Positions 7,906 to 16,055 of a stretch of 64,000 bases of DNA are shown here, in pieces (the first letter of the stretch is position 1; every line of letters starts with the position of its first letter). This DNA comes from an uncultured Nitrospiraceae bacterium. Lineage in GTDB: Bacteria; Nitrospirota; Thermodesulfovibrionia; Thermodesulfovibrionales; Dissulfurispiraceae. The stretch is from positions 95,535 to 159,534 of the forward strand of contig CAIJNL010000036.1 in the NCBI GenBank assembly GCA_903822005.1. The letters run 5' to 3'. The notes beneath the pieces are model-generated. The model searched no databases. It was not told the DNA's origin and saw only the letters and a program-made list of their open reading frames with translations. The translations under genes and the position numbers were made by a program.

Positions 7906-9030
7906 ATGGCCCGCTATCTCTATCTTCATGTCCCATTCTGCATCCGGAAATGCATCTACTGTGATTTCTATTCCGTGCCTGACTCACTGGAGCGTATTGA
8001 CGATTATGTTGCGGCCCTCTGTAAAGAGATTGAATCGAGAAAGGCTTCGGTTGGTCTGCTTGAGGCTGTTTATATCGGCGGCGGTACCCCCTCCATCCTT
8101 GAAGAAAAGCATTTTTCTCAAATAATGAACGCCATCAGAAATAACTGTTCATTCCGAGGTGACGCTGAAATCAGCGTGGAGTCTAATCCCGGCACGCTCA
8201 CTGGACCGAAGATCGGGGCAATGCTCGCCTCAGGAATAAATAGAATCAGCATCGGCATTCAATCTTTTAATGACGAGGAACTAGTATTGCTGGGCAGGAT
8301 GCATAGCTCCGAAGAGGCCACAAGTGCTGTTATCGCTGCCAGGGAAGGGGGATTCAGGAATCTCTCCATCGATCTGATATACGGCTTGCCCGGTCAGACA
8401 GCTGAGAACTGGCAAGATACCCTTGGCAAGGCCATCGATCTGCGCCCTGAACATATATCTGCCTATGAACTCACTCCTGAAAAAGAGACTCCGTTATTTC
8501 ATATGCTCGAAAAAAGTGAGCTTGTGATGCCGGATGACGATGTCATCGCAGACATGTACTACCAAACAATCGATACCCTTGCCAGAGCTGGATATGAGCA
8601 TTACGAGATATCCAATTTCGCCATGCCGGGCTTTAGATGCAGACATAACATCAACTATTGGGACAGGGGTGAATATCTCGGAATCGGTGCAGGGGCGCAT
8701 TCTTTTGTTGAGGCAACGCGCTCTTCTAGTGTCGCTGATGTCAATAAATATATAGTGGCAATAAGAAATAGCGAGCCGCCGGTCACAGAAGATAGTGTGG
8801 AAACAGACCTGGATGCCCTTAAGGAAACCATATTCCTCGGACTCAGAAAAACTGAGGGTTTCGATATTCGGCTTGTTCCGGACAGGCAGATGGACAGGAT
8901 GAAACAGGCCCTGCGAGATCTGTCTCAACAGGGCCTGATCGAAATTTCGGGCAATATGCTCAGCCTCACGCGCAAGGGGCTGATGCTATGCAACGAAGTT
9001 ATTGTGCGTTTAATGTTACGTATTGATTGA
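7906..9030 (+). CDS. hemW: HemW-type radical SAM protein (coproporphyrinogen III oxidase-like)
   Basis: The 374 residues match HemW, a heme-binding chaperone of the oxygen-independent coproporphyrinogen oxidase superfamily. The [4Fe-4S] radical SAM motif is CIRKCIYC (Cys near residues 12, 16 and 19). YIGGGTPS, ESNPGTL, RISIGIQSF and the HemW-typical NYWDRGEYLGIGAGAHS follow. HemW differs from true HemN by its shorter N terminus and CxxxCxxC spacing; the spacing here fits HemW. It converges on degP and the two stop ends overlap by 32 bases, so neither gene has its own terminator. Confidence 0.93.
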   Translation: MARYLYLHVPFCIRKCIYCDFYSVPDSLERIDDYVAALCKEIESRKASVGLLEAVYIGGGTPSILEEKHFSQIMNAIRNNCSFRGDAEISVESNPGTLTGPKIGAMLASGINRISIGIQSFNDEELVLLGRMHSSEEATSAVIAAREGGFRNLSIDLIYGLPGQTAENWQDTLGKAIDLRPEHISAYELTPEKETPLFHMLEKSELVMPDDDVIADMYYQTIDTLARAGYEHYEISNFAMPGFRCRHNINYWDRGEYLGIGAGAHSFVEATRSSSVADVNKYIVAIRNSEPPVTEDSVETDLDALKETIFLGLRKTEGFDIRLVPDRQMDRMKQALRDLSQQGLIEISGNMLSLTRKGLMLCNEVIVRLMLRID

Positions 9031-10390
9031 AGCCGCCTCTTGATACCAGAAGCATCACATTATCGTTCTTTTGTACGCCTGCCGCAAGTTTCTTGAATTC
9101 AGCCGCATTTTTCACCGGCTTTCTGTTAATCTCAATTATTACATCACCCCGTTGAAGGAGTCCGAGCGCGCTGCTGTCCTCGTCAACGCCCGCAATCACA
9201 ACGCCTCTGATATCTTTTTTCAGGCCGAGCTGTTTTTTTATGTCGTTTGTCAGGTTCACGACAGTAATGCCTTTGAGGACGTTGTCGGCGTTTTCCGCAC
9301 CGGACACTGCAGTATCCGCAGCCAGTTCGCTTACCGTAACCCGGACCGAAAGCGGCTTGCCATCCCGGATAATGCCTATGTCAAGCACAGTACCCGGCGC
9401 AGTAGAGGCAACCTGGTTCCTGAGATGAAAGGCGTCCTCAACCTTTTTCCCGCCAAGGCTGACAATTATATCGCCGCGCTTGAGCCCCCCCTTTTCAGCC
9501 GGAGCCCCCTCAGTAACATCATTTAACAACACTCCCTTGTCGTCCTTCAGTCCGAACTGTTTTGCGAGTTCGGCATTCAGCGGCTGCACCTGGACCCCAA
9601 TATAGCCCCTGATTACCTTACCTTTATTGATTATGCTGTCCATAATGTTATTCACCATGTTGGAAGGGACAGCGAACCCGATACCCTGATTGCCTCCGCT
9701 GGTGCTGAATATGGCATCGTTGATACCTACTAGCTCACCATTAGCATTTACGAGCGCGCCCCCGGAATTTCCCGGATTAATAGAAGCATCAGTCTGAATG
9801 AAATCCTCATAATCGACAATGCCCATGCCGGACCTTCCTGTGGCACTGACTATACCCATCGTGACTGTCTGGCTGAGACCAAAGGGATTTCCAAAGGCTA
9901 TCACGATCTCGCCTGTCCTGAGCCTGCCGGAATCTCCCCACGATATAGTCGGCAGATTTTCAGCCGCAATCTTGATGACCGCAATGTCGGTCTTGGAGTC
10001 CAGGCCGACGATCTTGCCCTTGAACTCCCTGTTGTCATTAAGCCTGACAAGAATATCTTCAGCACCCTGAATTACATGGTTGCAGGTCACGATATAGCCG
10101 TCCTTCGAAACTATTACGCCCGAGCCAAGGCTGAAGACCTTCTGTTTTTGCTGTGGTATTGCAAAAGCGAGGCGGGGCGACTTGACTGTCTTGGAGGTCG
10201 AGATGTTGACCACCGCAGGCTTGACCTTTTCTGATATCTGCGACATCGCATTGCCGAGTTCGGTCAGAAAATTCGAATCTGCCGCGGCAGGCACGGCCAT
10301 TAAAATACAGACGGGGACAATAAATACCGCTGCGAAAAGTATTCCTGTAACGGCAGTCAGTATCTTTGTTTTAAACTTGATGTATCTCAC
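8999..10390 (-). CDS. degP: DegP/HtrA-type periplasmic serine protease
   Basis: Do-like protease and chaperone for misfolded envelope proteins. The 463 residues start with an N-terminal hydrophobic export signal ending near AAAD. The catalytic triad is visible: His in VTCNHVIQG, Asp in DSKTDIAVIK, and Ser in NPGNSGGALVN. Two PDZ domains follow, with GYIGVQVQPL and GAPAEKGGL in the first and RGVVIAGVDEDS and LLQRGDVI in the second. The start has AGGAGG just upstream. It sits 14 bases after tilS on the same strand, so the two are probably co-transcribed. Confidence 0.95.
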   Translation of the reverse strand: MRYIKFKTKILTAVTGILFAAVFIVPVCILMAVPAAADSNFLTELGNAMSQISEKVKPAVVNISTSKTVKSPRLAFAIPQQKQKVFSLGSGVIVSKDGYIVTCNHVIQGAEDILVRLNDNREFKGKIVGLDSKTDIAVIKIAAENLPTISWGDSGRLRTGEIVIAFGNPFGLSQTVTMGIVSATGRSGMGIVDYEDFIQTDASINPGNSGGALVNANGELVGINDAIFSTSGGNQGIGFAVPSNMVNNIMDSIINKGKVIRGYIGVQVQPLNAELAKQFGLKDDKGVLLNDVTEGAPAEKGGLKRGDIIVSLGGKKVEDAFHLRNQVASTAPGTVLDIGIIRDGKPLSVRVTVSELAADTAVSGAENADNVLKGITVVNLTNDIKKQLGLKKDIRGVVIAGVDEDSSALGLLQRGDVIIEINRKPVKNAAEFKKLAAGVQKNDNVMLLVSRGGFNQYVTLNAQ

Positions 10391-10404
10391 ATGATCCTCC
10401 TGAT

Positions 10405-11802
10405 TTAAGTTAATAAGGGGCTCACTTCAAGAACAAGCACTCTTCTAGTATTATCGTTAACTTTGAAGCGATCGTCAACCCTCAAGCCCGCCACCAGCAC
10501 GATGTTGTCCCTGCTGATCAATAATGGAATGATGTCTCTCCGGTCGCGCGGTATCTTTTCATCGACAAAAAAGTCCTGTATCTTTTTCCGTTTTCCCATC
10601 CCCAGTGGATAGAAGAAATCACCTGTTTTGCGCGGACGTATGATCAACGGAAATTCGGCTGCATCGGCGTCCAGACATACAAGGCGCTTGCCGTCACCGA
10701 GACCTTCGACATCAACCTTGTCGAAAACCCTTGCGACGATCACTTGTGATGATTCAACCAATGTAACCTCGCCGGGGCCTGCAAGGGAATATTCTGACAA
10801 GCGTGCCGGAGCATCAGATGTGAGAATAAGGGTTGCATATCCCTTGATGGCGCGTATAGAGTGCGGCAGATAAATGCGGTTTCCGGACCTGCCATGTTTG
10901 ATGAGCTTGATGATGTCCTCGACATGCACAAGGCCGAGCCCCTTGAGCCCGCTGGTTTCCGCAAGGGCCCGTCGCAGCACCCTGCGCAGTATAGCCGTGT
11001 CGAGTGCAACCATCGGCAGAAGGAAGAGCTCGATAGCCGAGTCTGACTTCCTGCTGATCAGTTTCATCAGGGTCTTTGTAACCTGTATTTCCAGATAGCG
11101 TTCTTCTTCCCTCATGATATCGGTCGTCCTGATGACCGTAGAGATGAACTCCCTGTTGATGTTCTTTATTGCGGGTATTATGAAGTGACGTATCCTGTTT
11201 CGCAGGTAGTCATCCTTCATATTCGAGGAGTCGGTCACATGGCCAGAGCCTTCTTTGCTGACATGCTCCTCGACCTCTTTTCGAGAAATGGAGATAAGCG
11301 GACGTATGAAAGGCTTGCGCACAGGCGGTATACCAGCCAGACCCAGAGGCCCGGAGCCCCTGATAAGATGCATCAGCACGGTTTCGGCCAGGTCATCCGC
11401 AGTATGTGCCAGCGCTATCCTGCTGCAATTTTTTTCGGCTGCAATGTCCCTTAACGCGGAGTAACGAAGCTCGCGCGAGGCGTCCTGTCTGTTAAGTTTT
11501 TCCCGTTTTGAATGGGCCGCCGGATCGATGCTCCGTGTTATGAAATCGATACCAAGTCCGGAACAGAGCTTTTTGCAGAAATCAATTTCGTTCGGGGTCT
11601 CATCGGGTCTGAAACCATGATCGATATAGGCGGCCGAGATAGTGATATAGTATTCTGTACTCAATGCCTTAAGAATTGTGAGCATGCAGACCGAATCCGC
11701 GCCGCCCGAAAGACCAACCAGTATCCGGTCCCCGGTCGCTATCATCGAGTGCTTCTTTATGGTCTCTTTTACATTGTCTATGATACTGTTCTGCATCTCC
11801 AC
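10405..11802 (-). CDS. tilS: tRNA(Ile)-lysidine synthase
   Basis: Converts the wobble cytidine of tRNA-Ile(CAU) to lysidine using ATP and lysine, changing its decoding from Met to Ile; essential in nearly all bacteria. The 465 residues begin with the PP-loop signature VGLSGGADSVCML (about residues 28-40). The HTADDLAETVLM and LIRGSGPLGLAGIP motifs of the catalytic domain follow, then the TilS C-terminal domains with LIIRPRKTGDFFYPLG. The start may be GTG 11802 or ATG 11796; neither has a well-spaced Shine-Dalgarno. Divergent from the tRNA-Ser gene. Confidence 0.95.
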   Translation of the reverse strand: MEMQNSIIDNVKETIKKHSMIATGDRILVGLSGGADSVCMLTILKALSTEYYITISAAYIDHGFRPDETPNEIDFCKKLCSGLGIDFITRSIDPAAHSKREKLNRQDASRELRYSALRDIAAEKNCSRIALAHTADDLAETVLMHLIRGSGPLGLAGIPPVRKPFIRPLISISRKEVEEHVSKEGSGHVTDSSNMKDDYLRNRIRHFIIPAIKNINREFISTVIRTTDIMREEERYLEIQVTKTLMKLISRKSDSAIELFLLPMVALDTAILRRVLRRALAETSGLKGLGLVHVEDIIKLIKHGRSGNRIYLPHSIRAIKGYATLILTSDAPARLSEYSLAGPGEVTLVESSQVIVARVFDKVDVEGLGDGKRLVCLDADAAEFPLIIRPRKTGDFFYPLGMGKRKKIQDFFVDEKIPRDRRDIIPLLISRDNIVLVAGLRVDDRFKVNDNTRRVLVLEVSPLLT

Positions 11803-11831
11803 AGTTTAGCACAGAGGCTTTTCCTTTACAA

Positions 11832-11859
11832 TTGATTGCTGGTGTTGATATTATATACT
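11832..11859 (+). promoter_or_regulatory. Promoter of tRNA-Ser
   Basis: TTGATT (11832-11837) and TATACT (11854-11859) are spaced by 16 bp and end nine bases before the mature tRNA, as expected for a stable RNA gene. Confidence 0.55.
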
Positions 11860-11867
11860 TCGCATTT

Positions 11868-11960
11868 GGAGAGGTGGCCGAGCCGGTCGAAGGCAGCCGC
11901 CTGCTAAGCGGTTATAGGGGTAACACCTTATCCAGGGTTCGAATCCCTGCCTCTCCGCCA
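11868..11960 (+). tRNA. tRNA-Ser (anticodon GCT)
   Basis: A 93-nt class II tRNA. The acceptor stem GGAGAGG pairs with CCTCTCC, the discriminator is G, and CCA is encoded (11958-11960). The anticodon loop CTGCTAA carries GCT at 11903-11905 and reads AGC/AGT serine codons. A long variable arm and the GGTTCGAATCC T-arm follow. No integrase or attachment-site repeat is seen beside it. Confidence 0.97.
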
Positions 11961-12060
11961 CTTTTTCTGCCTGCCATCCCGATACCGATTCCAGGAAGCG
12001 GACTCATGTTGATATACTATGACTGATGATTTATTGCAATCTGTCCGGAGGTATTTTGAT

Positions 12061-12366
12061 ATGGGATTATCCGAATGGTTGGATCAAAAGGAAGCAGAGG
12101 GCCTGGATGTATCTCAAATAGTATTGCCTGATGACCTGGCGCATAATGAAGATCCCGACGAAACAATTTATTTTGAGGAAATAAAACCGTGCGGCATACT
12201 ATGCACGCGTAATCATCCATTTTCCACGGTCGAACGTTTTGGCCATTGGTTTTATGCCAGAGGGCAGGATAAAAAGGCCGGCATTCATGCTTCCGGGATG
12301 GAGTGGGGATTATTTACAAAAAATAAAGGTCTTGCCGTCACAACGGCGAAGACACACATAGAATAA
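12061..12366 (+). CDS. Hypothetical protein
   Basis: A 101-residue soluble protein that I do not recognise. It is acidic in its first half, including a DPDETIYFEE patch, with one Cys pair in KPCGILCTRN and an aromatic stretch FGHWFYARG. There is no signal peptide or membrane segment. ATG 12061 is chosen because GGAGGT sits eight bases upstream. The frame is open from ATG 12019, but that start has no ribosome binding site. It lies alone between tRNA-Ser and the collagen-like lipoprotein. Confidence 0.6.
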   Translation: MGLSEWLDQKEAEGLDVSQIVLPDDLAHNEDPDETIYFEEIKPCGILCTRNHPFSTVERFGHWFYARGQDKKAGIHASGMEWGLFTKNKGLAVTTAKTHIE

Positions 12367-12440
12367 CAGAGATCGTTGAGACGAGCATCCCTGCCACGGA
12401 CGAACTGTGAAATAATTATTAAAAGGCCTGAGTGTATTAT

Positions 12441-12471
12441 CTGATATATCAGGAGTCTCCTGATATATCAG
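12441..12471. promoter_or_regulatory. Tandem palindromic operator or enhancer site
   Basis: Two identical 12-bp palindromes, CTGATATATCAG at 12441-12452 and 12460-12471, separated by GAGTCTC. Together they form a 15-bp perfect inverted repeat around one T. Centre-to-centre spacing is 19 bp. It lies about 100-130 bp upstream of a sigma-54-like promoter, a usual place for an enhancer-binding activator. No activator gene is adjacent. Confidence 0.55.
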
Positions 12472-12569
12472 AAGGCACCGTCTTGCACTGCATTATTCCT
12501 TCAAGTCATTATTCGCATAAAACCAATGAAATCAATGCCCTTGTAAACTATTTATTTTGACATCCGGCC

Positions 12570-12584
12570 TGGCACAACTTATGC
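12570..12584 (+). promoter_or_regulatory. Sigma-54 (-24/-12) type promoter
   Basis: TGGCAC followed after five bases by ATGC. The invariant GG (12571-12572) and GC (12583-12584) are 12 bases apart, as in RpoN promoters. It would start transcription near 12596, about 60 bases before the collagen-like lipoprotein gene. Confidence 0.55.
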
Positions 12585-12658
12585 CTCCATTATAGGTGTT
12601 ACTTCTCACAATCATAGCCGCAAAAACCAGGTCTTATTAAAGAAGGAGGTGAAAACAT

Positions 12659-12922
12659 ATGAAGAAATTTGTCGTGTTATTTGTAGCCGCAGCATTTTTT
12701 GCGGCTTTTACGTTGACGGGCTGCAATCAGCAACCGGCGCCGCCGCCTGTGCAGGGACCGCCTGGAGCGCCTGGACCGCAGGGAGCGCCTGGAGTACAGG
12801 GAGTGCAGGGAGCACCCGCGCAAGGAGCGCCTGTTCAGGGACAGCAGGGAGTTCAGGGACAGCAGGGCCCGCAGGGAGTGCAGGGACCGCAGGGAGCACC
12901 CGCACCGGAAAAAAAGTATTAG
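12659..12922 (+). CDS. Collagen-like lipoprotein
   Basis: An 87-residue secreted lipoprotein. The signal peptide ends in the lipobox LTGC (Cys at residue 21). After a short NQQPAPPPVQ linker comes a run of about 17 Gly-X-Y triplets (GPP, GAP, GPQ, GVQ, GQQ and so on) with two short breaks, then EKKY. Gly-X-Y repeats of this type can form a bacterial collagen triple helix, though this one is short and Gln-rich. AAGGAGGT precedes the ATG by eight bases. A longer overlapping frame (12649-13107) is out of register and lacks the lipobox logic. Function unknown; surface or envelope role inferred. Confidence 0.8.
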   Translation: MKKFVVLFVAAAFFAAFTLTGCNQQPAPPPVQGPPGAPGPQGAPGVQGVQGAPAQGAPVQGQQGVQGQQGPQGVQGPQGAPAPEKKY

Positions 12923-12928
12923 ATGCCG

Positions 12929-12969
12929 GATATCGGGTATATCTTCATCAAGAGGACATACCCGATATC
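12929..12969 (+). terminator. Stem-loop terminator after the lipoprotein gene
   Basis: GATATCGGGTAT (12929-12940) pairs perfectly with ATACCCGATATC (12958-12969), followed by a T-rich tail. It lies six bases after the stop and separates this gene from the convergent ggt gene. Confidence 0.7.
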
Positions 12970-13045
12970 TATATTTTAACCTTTCATGTTTTCTGCAATT
13001 CCGAGTTGAGCATATTTTATATCACGAAGGCATCCCTTATAAATA

Positions 13046-14980
13046 TCAGTATCCTACAACCTGGCCGTCCTTGCGGTGGTCAGACCCTCCGCGGTAGAAA
13101 CCCCTGACCGGTTCGCAACTGCCGTCCGGAGTCTGAGAGGACTGCGCGTCGCATTTGCCGAATAATGCATTCGGGTCAGGCGTGAACATGATAGACTGAT
13201 AGCCTCCCACCTGGCTGCCGTTGATCGACTCGACTTTGTGCCCCATTCCGCTAAGTTGCGCGCCCACCTTGTCGTAAAGCTTTGATTCGAGGCTCAGCAT
13301 ATTTGGTATCTGGTTATGACGAAAACGCGCCATGTCCGAAGCAGCCTGCATGTTTGCGCCGAGTTCAAGGATATTGACGAACATCTGCGCGTGGCCTTGT
13401 GCCTGCATGTCGCCGCCCATAAGGGTGATGGCCATCAGCGGCCTCTTGTTCTGCATCACAAAACTTGCGGACAGGGTGTTGAACGGGAACTTGTGCGGTT
13501 CGATTTTGTTCGGGCTTTTAGGATCGAGCGTAAAGAGCCCGCCGCGATTGTGGAGCAGGAAGCCGTAACCCGGCACAGTCAGCCCTGAACCAAAACTGGA
13601 ATAGTTGCTGTTGACCCAAGCGACCATATTGCCCCAGCGATCGGCAGTTGAGAGTACTATGGTGTCGCCGCCCGGATCGATGTTAGCGCCTGGCGTAGTC
13701 TGGGCAGCTTGAGCGGGATTCACCTGGCTGCATAGAGAAGCGGCATGCTTTTCCGACACCAGCTTCTTTACAGGCACGCTGACGAAGTTAGGATCAGCGT
13801 TATAGGCATAGAGGTCCTTGAAGGCGAGCTTCTTTGCCTCTACAAAGAAGTGCCAGTATTTCGGATTGTCCGGTCCAAGTGTCGCCATTGTCTGTCCCGG
13901 CGCCCATTTCGGCACACAGACCTCAAGGATCTTGACTATCTCAAGCGATGCCCATGTCTGAGCAGGAGGCGGCAGGGTAAAGACATCATAGCCTTTATAA
14001 GTAGTTGTAGCGGGCTCATTCCATTCGCCACGGTAGTTTGCAAGGTCCTGCATGGTCATCGTCCCGCCCAGGGCATTTGACTTGCGCACAATCGCCTCGG
14101 CCACTTCACCCTTATAGAAGCCATTTACCCCTTTTTGCTGAAGGATTCGGAAGGTCTTTGCAAGGTCGGGATTACGGTAAATCTGACCCGCCTCGGGTTT
14201 TTTCCCGTTGATGTACCATGTAGCTATCGTGTCGGGATCTGTCTGCGTGCAGCAGTTGCGGGGATCAGCAGCCACTGGTCCCAGTGCATTGGGCATGACC
14301 CAGTCATTTGCGATACGTTCGGAGACAGGGAAGCCTTCTTCCGCATAGGCAGCCGCAGCAGCAAGTGTCTGTTTGAAGCCCATAGTGCCGAAGCGCTTTA
14401 GAACCTGGTCCCATCCCCAGACAGTGCCGGGCACAGTGACCGTCAGTATGCCGCGTGCAGGCATGCCGGACCCCGGAGCCCAGTTGTTTGGGTCCCACTT
14501 GTATCCGAGGGAATTCATTCTTGCCAATGTGGCTCCGCTCGGCGCCTTGCCGCTCGCATTGATAGCATAAAGTTTGTTTTCTTTGGCGATATAGATGATC
14601 GCGAAAAGGTCGCCCGCGATGCCGATGTTCATCGGTTCGACCAGATTCAATACTGCTGAAGCTGCGACAGCCGCGTCGATGGCATTGCCGCCCGCCTTGA
14701 GGATGTCGAGCCCCGCCTGTGCCGCAAGGGGCTGGCTTGTTGCCACCATGCCGTGGCGTGCCATGACTTCTGAACGCTTTTGTGGAAGCCATCCTTGAGT
14801 CCTGTCGCCATCCACCGCATTGCACCAGGCCGGCTTGGGTGTTGCGTTACATGACTTTACCGGTGATTGGGCCCCCAGGCCTGCCATGTCTGCCGCAAAA
14901 CTGATACTGCAGAGCGCGAAAACTGCTGAAACAAGGATTGTGAGAAGTATACCAATCTGATTCGACTTACTGCTGTTCAA
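13046..14980 (-). CDS. ggt: Gamma-glutamyltransferase family protein
   Basis: Hydrolyses or transfers gamma-glutamyl groups, for example from glutathione; matured by self-cleavage at a threonine. The 644 residues begin with a signal peptide (hydrophobic core, ALCSISFAAD), so it is periplasmic. GGT landmarks: ARHGMVATSQPLAAQAGLDIL, GGNAIDAAVAAS, NIGIAGDLFA (the oxyanion and substrate region), the presumed catalytic Thr in GGDTIVLSTAD, then NSNYSSFGSG. Substrate specificity cannot be read from sequence. It is divergent from the GntR regulator gene, so the operator at 15120-15138 could affect it. Confidence 0.88.
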   Translation of the reverse strand: MNSSKSNQIGILLTILVSAVFALCSISFAADMAGLGAQSPVKSCNATPKPAWCNAVDGDRTQGWLPQKRSEVMARHGMVATSQPLAAQAGLDILKAGGNAIDAAVAASAVLNLVEPMNIGIAGDLFAIIYIAKENKLYAINASGKAPSGATLARMNSLGYKWDPNNWAPGSGMPARGILTVTVPGTVWGWDQVLKRFGTMGFKQTLAAAAAYAEEGFPVSERIANDWVMPNALGPVAADPRNCCTQTDPDTIATWYINGKKPEAGQIYRNPDLAKTFRILQQKGVNGFYKGEVAEAIVRKSNALGGTMTMQDLANYRGEWNEPATTTYKGYDVFTLPPPAQTWASLEIVKILEVCVPKWAPGQTMATLGPDNPKYWHFFVEAKKLAFKDLYAYNADPNFVSVPVKKLVSEKHAASLCSQVNPAQAAQTTPGANIDPGGDTIVLSTADRWGNMVAWVNSNYSSFGSGLTVPGYGFLLHNRGGLFTLDPKSPNKIEPHKFPFNTLSASFVMQNKRPLMAITLMGGDMQAQGHAQMFVNILELGANMQAASDMARFRHNQIPNMLSLESKLYDKVGAQLSGMGHKVESINGSQVGGYQSIMFTPDPNALFGKCDAQSSQTPDGSCEPVRGFYRGGSDHRKDGQVVGY

Positions 14981-15119
14981 GGGTATGTCCTCCTTAATGA
15001 ATAATATCGCTTCCCTTTAACGTTAGGCCGGGAATATGCCTCTTGTCAAATGGATTAGACTGCATCATATTTTTTATTGTCGGGATTGATCGCATATGTT
15101 ATATTAAACAGATTGTTTT

Positions 15120-15138
15120 TGTAGACATGCTGTATACA
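15120..15138. promoter_or_regulatory. Bipartite operator, site 1 (gntR upstream)
   Basis: TGTAGACA-TGC-TGTATACA. The same arrangement, TGTnnACA-N3-TGTATACA, recurs at 15917 and 21465. TGTATACA is a palindrome of the kind bound by FCD-type GntR proteins. It lies 31 bases before the GntR start, consistent with autoregulation. Confidence 0.65.
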
Positions 15139-15168
15139 TTAAAATGAAAGTGGAATTGAAAATAAGAT

Positions 15169-15831
15169 ATGAGTAGAAAATTACATGCGTATGAATATTT
15201 ACTGGAAGCCATTCTGTCTCTTCAATTGCCTCCCGGGGCGGCTATTATTGAAACAGAAATTGCTGCTGCCCTGAATACGAGCCGTACACCTGTGAGAGAA
15301 GCATTGAATGAGCTTGAGAAGGATGGTTTGGTTTCTCACTATTCCCAAAAGGGGACTTTTGTTTCCGAGATAAATCCGCATGACGTTGAAGAAATCTTTA
15401 ATCTCAGGATTATGCTCGAAATCAGTGCGTTGCAGGAAGCCTACAGTAAAATAAGCGAAGAAGAATTGAATAAAATTGAAATGATGTTTTCTTCATTGGA
15501 TACGACAAGCCCAAAGGAAGATTTTGCTCTTGCCGATAAGGGTCTTCATTCACTGATTGTGGATAAAGCTGGAAATCGGCGCCTAAAGCAATTCATCAGC
15601 ACACTTAATGTTCAGATAGAACGGTATCGAAGGATTGCTGCGATGGAGCCCACGCGATTGGCAAATTCGAAGAAAGAACATCTCGAAATTGTCAGAACGC
15701 TCCGACAAAAGGATTTGAATTCTTGTGAAGCAAGCCTTAAAAATCATCTGAACAATGTAAAAAAGAGCACATTGGAAACGGCGAAATTATTCCTGGTAGA
15801 AAGGACCCCGGACAGATCGATTAATCGTTAA
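15169..15831 (+). CDS. GntR-family transcriptional regulator, FCD (FadR-type) effector domain
   Basis: A 220-residue one-component regulator. The N-terminal winged helix (residues 5-75) has LPPGAAIIETEIAAALNTSRTPVREALNELEKDGLV. The all-helical FCD domain follows, with the usual metal or acid-binding Asp, His and His positions likely in FALADKGLH, NSKKEHLEI and SLKNHL. FCD regulators typically sense small carboxylic acids. With MFS, RraA and dehydrogenase genes downstream, it is the likely repressor of the locus. It probably acts at the three matching operators, one in front of its own gene. Confidence 0.9.
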   Translation: MSRKLHAYEYLLEAILSLQLPPGAAIIETEIAAALNTSRTPVREALNELEKDGLVSHYSQKGTFVSEINPHDVEEIFNLRIMLEISALQEAYSKISEEELNKIEMMFSSLDTTSPKEDFALADKGLHSLIVDKAGNRRLKQFISTLNVQIERYRRIAAMEPTRLANSKKEHLEIVRTLRQKDLNSCEASLKNHLNNVKKSTLETAKLFLVERTPDRSINR

Positions 15832-15907
15832 AAAATGCCGCAAATATCTTTTTTTATTTTATACCGCCTGCGGAGTATTTGAATATGAAAAGGCACTTTT
15901 TTTTGTC

Positions 15908-15937
15908 TTGACTTAATGTCGACACAATGTATACAAT
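15908..15937 (+). promoter_or_regulatory. Promoter with embedded operator, site 2
   Basis: TTGACT (15908-15913), an 18-bp spacer and TACAAT (15932-15937). The operator TGTCGACA-CAA-TGTATACA (15917-15935) fills the spacer and runs into the -10 box, so binding would block RNA polymerase. It drives the MFS-RraA-MFS-RraA series starting at 16056. Confidence 0.65.
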
Positions 15938-16055
15938 GTGCGAAAAGTTGGAGCCCACTGTAATTAGCATCTGATTTATAAATCGACGCGGCATACGTCA
16001 AGCATGCTTACATTGGAGCAGCGTGCTATGATTATCAATTTAAAAGGGGGCGGAA

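Noticed and set aside
11868..12366. Genomic island attached at tRNA-Ser
   Set aside because: There is no integrase and I see no direct repeat of the tRNA 3' end downstream. Only one small orphan gene follows.
12649..13107. 152-residue ORF overlapping the collagen-like gene
   Set aside because: It is another frame of the same repeat. The 12659 frame has the ribosome binding site, signal peptide, lipobox and Gly-X-Y register.
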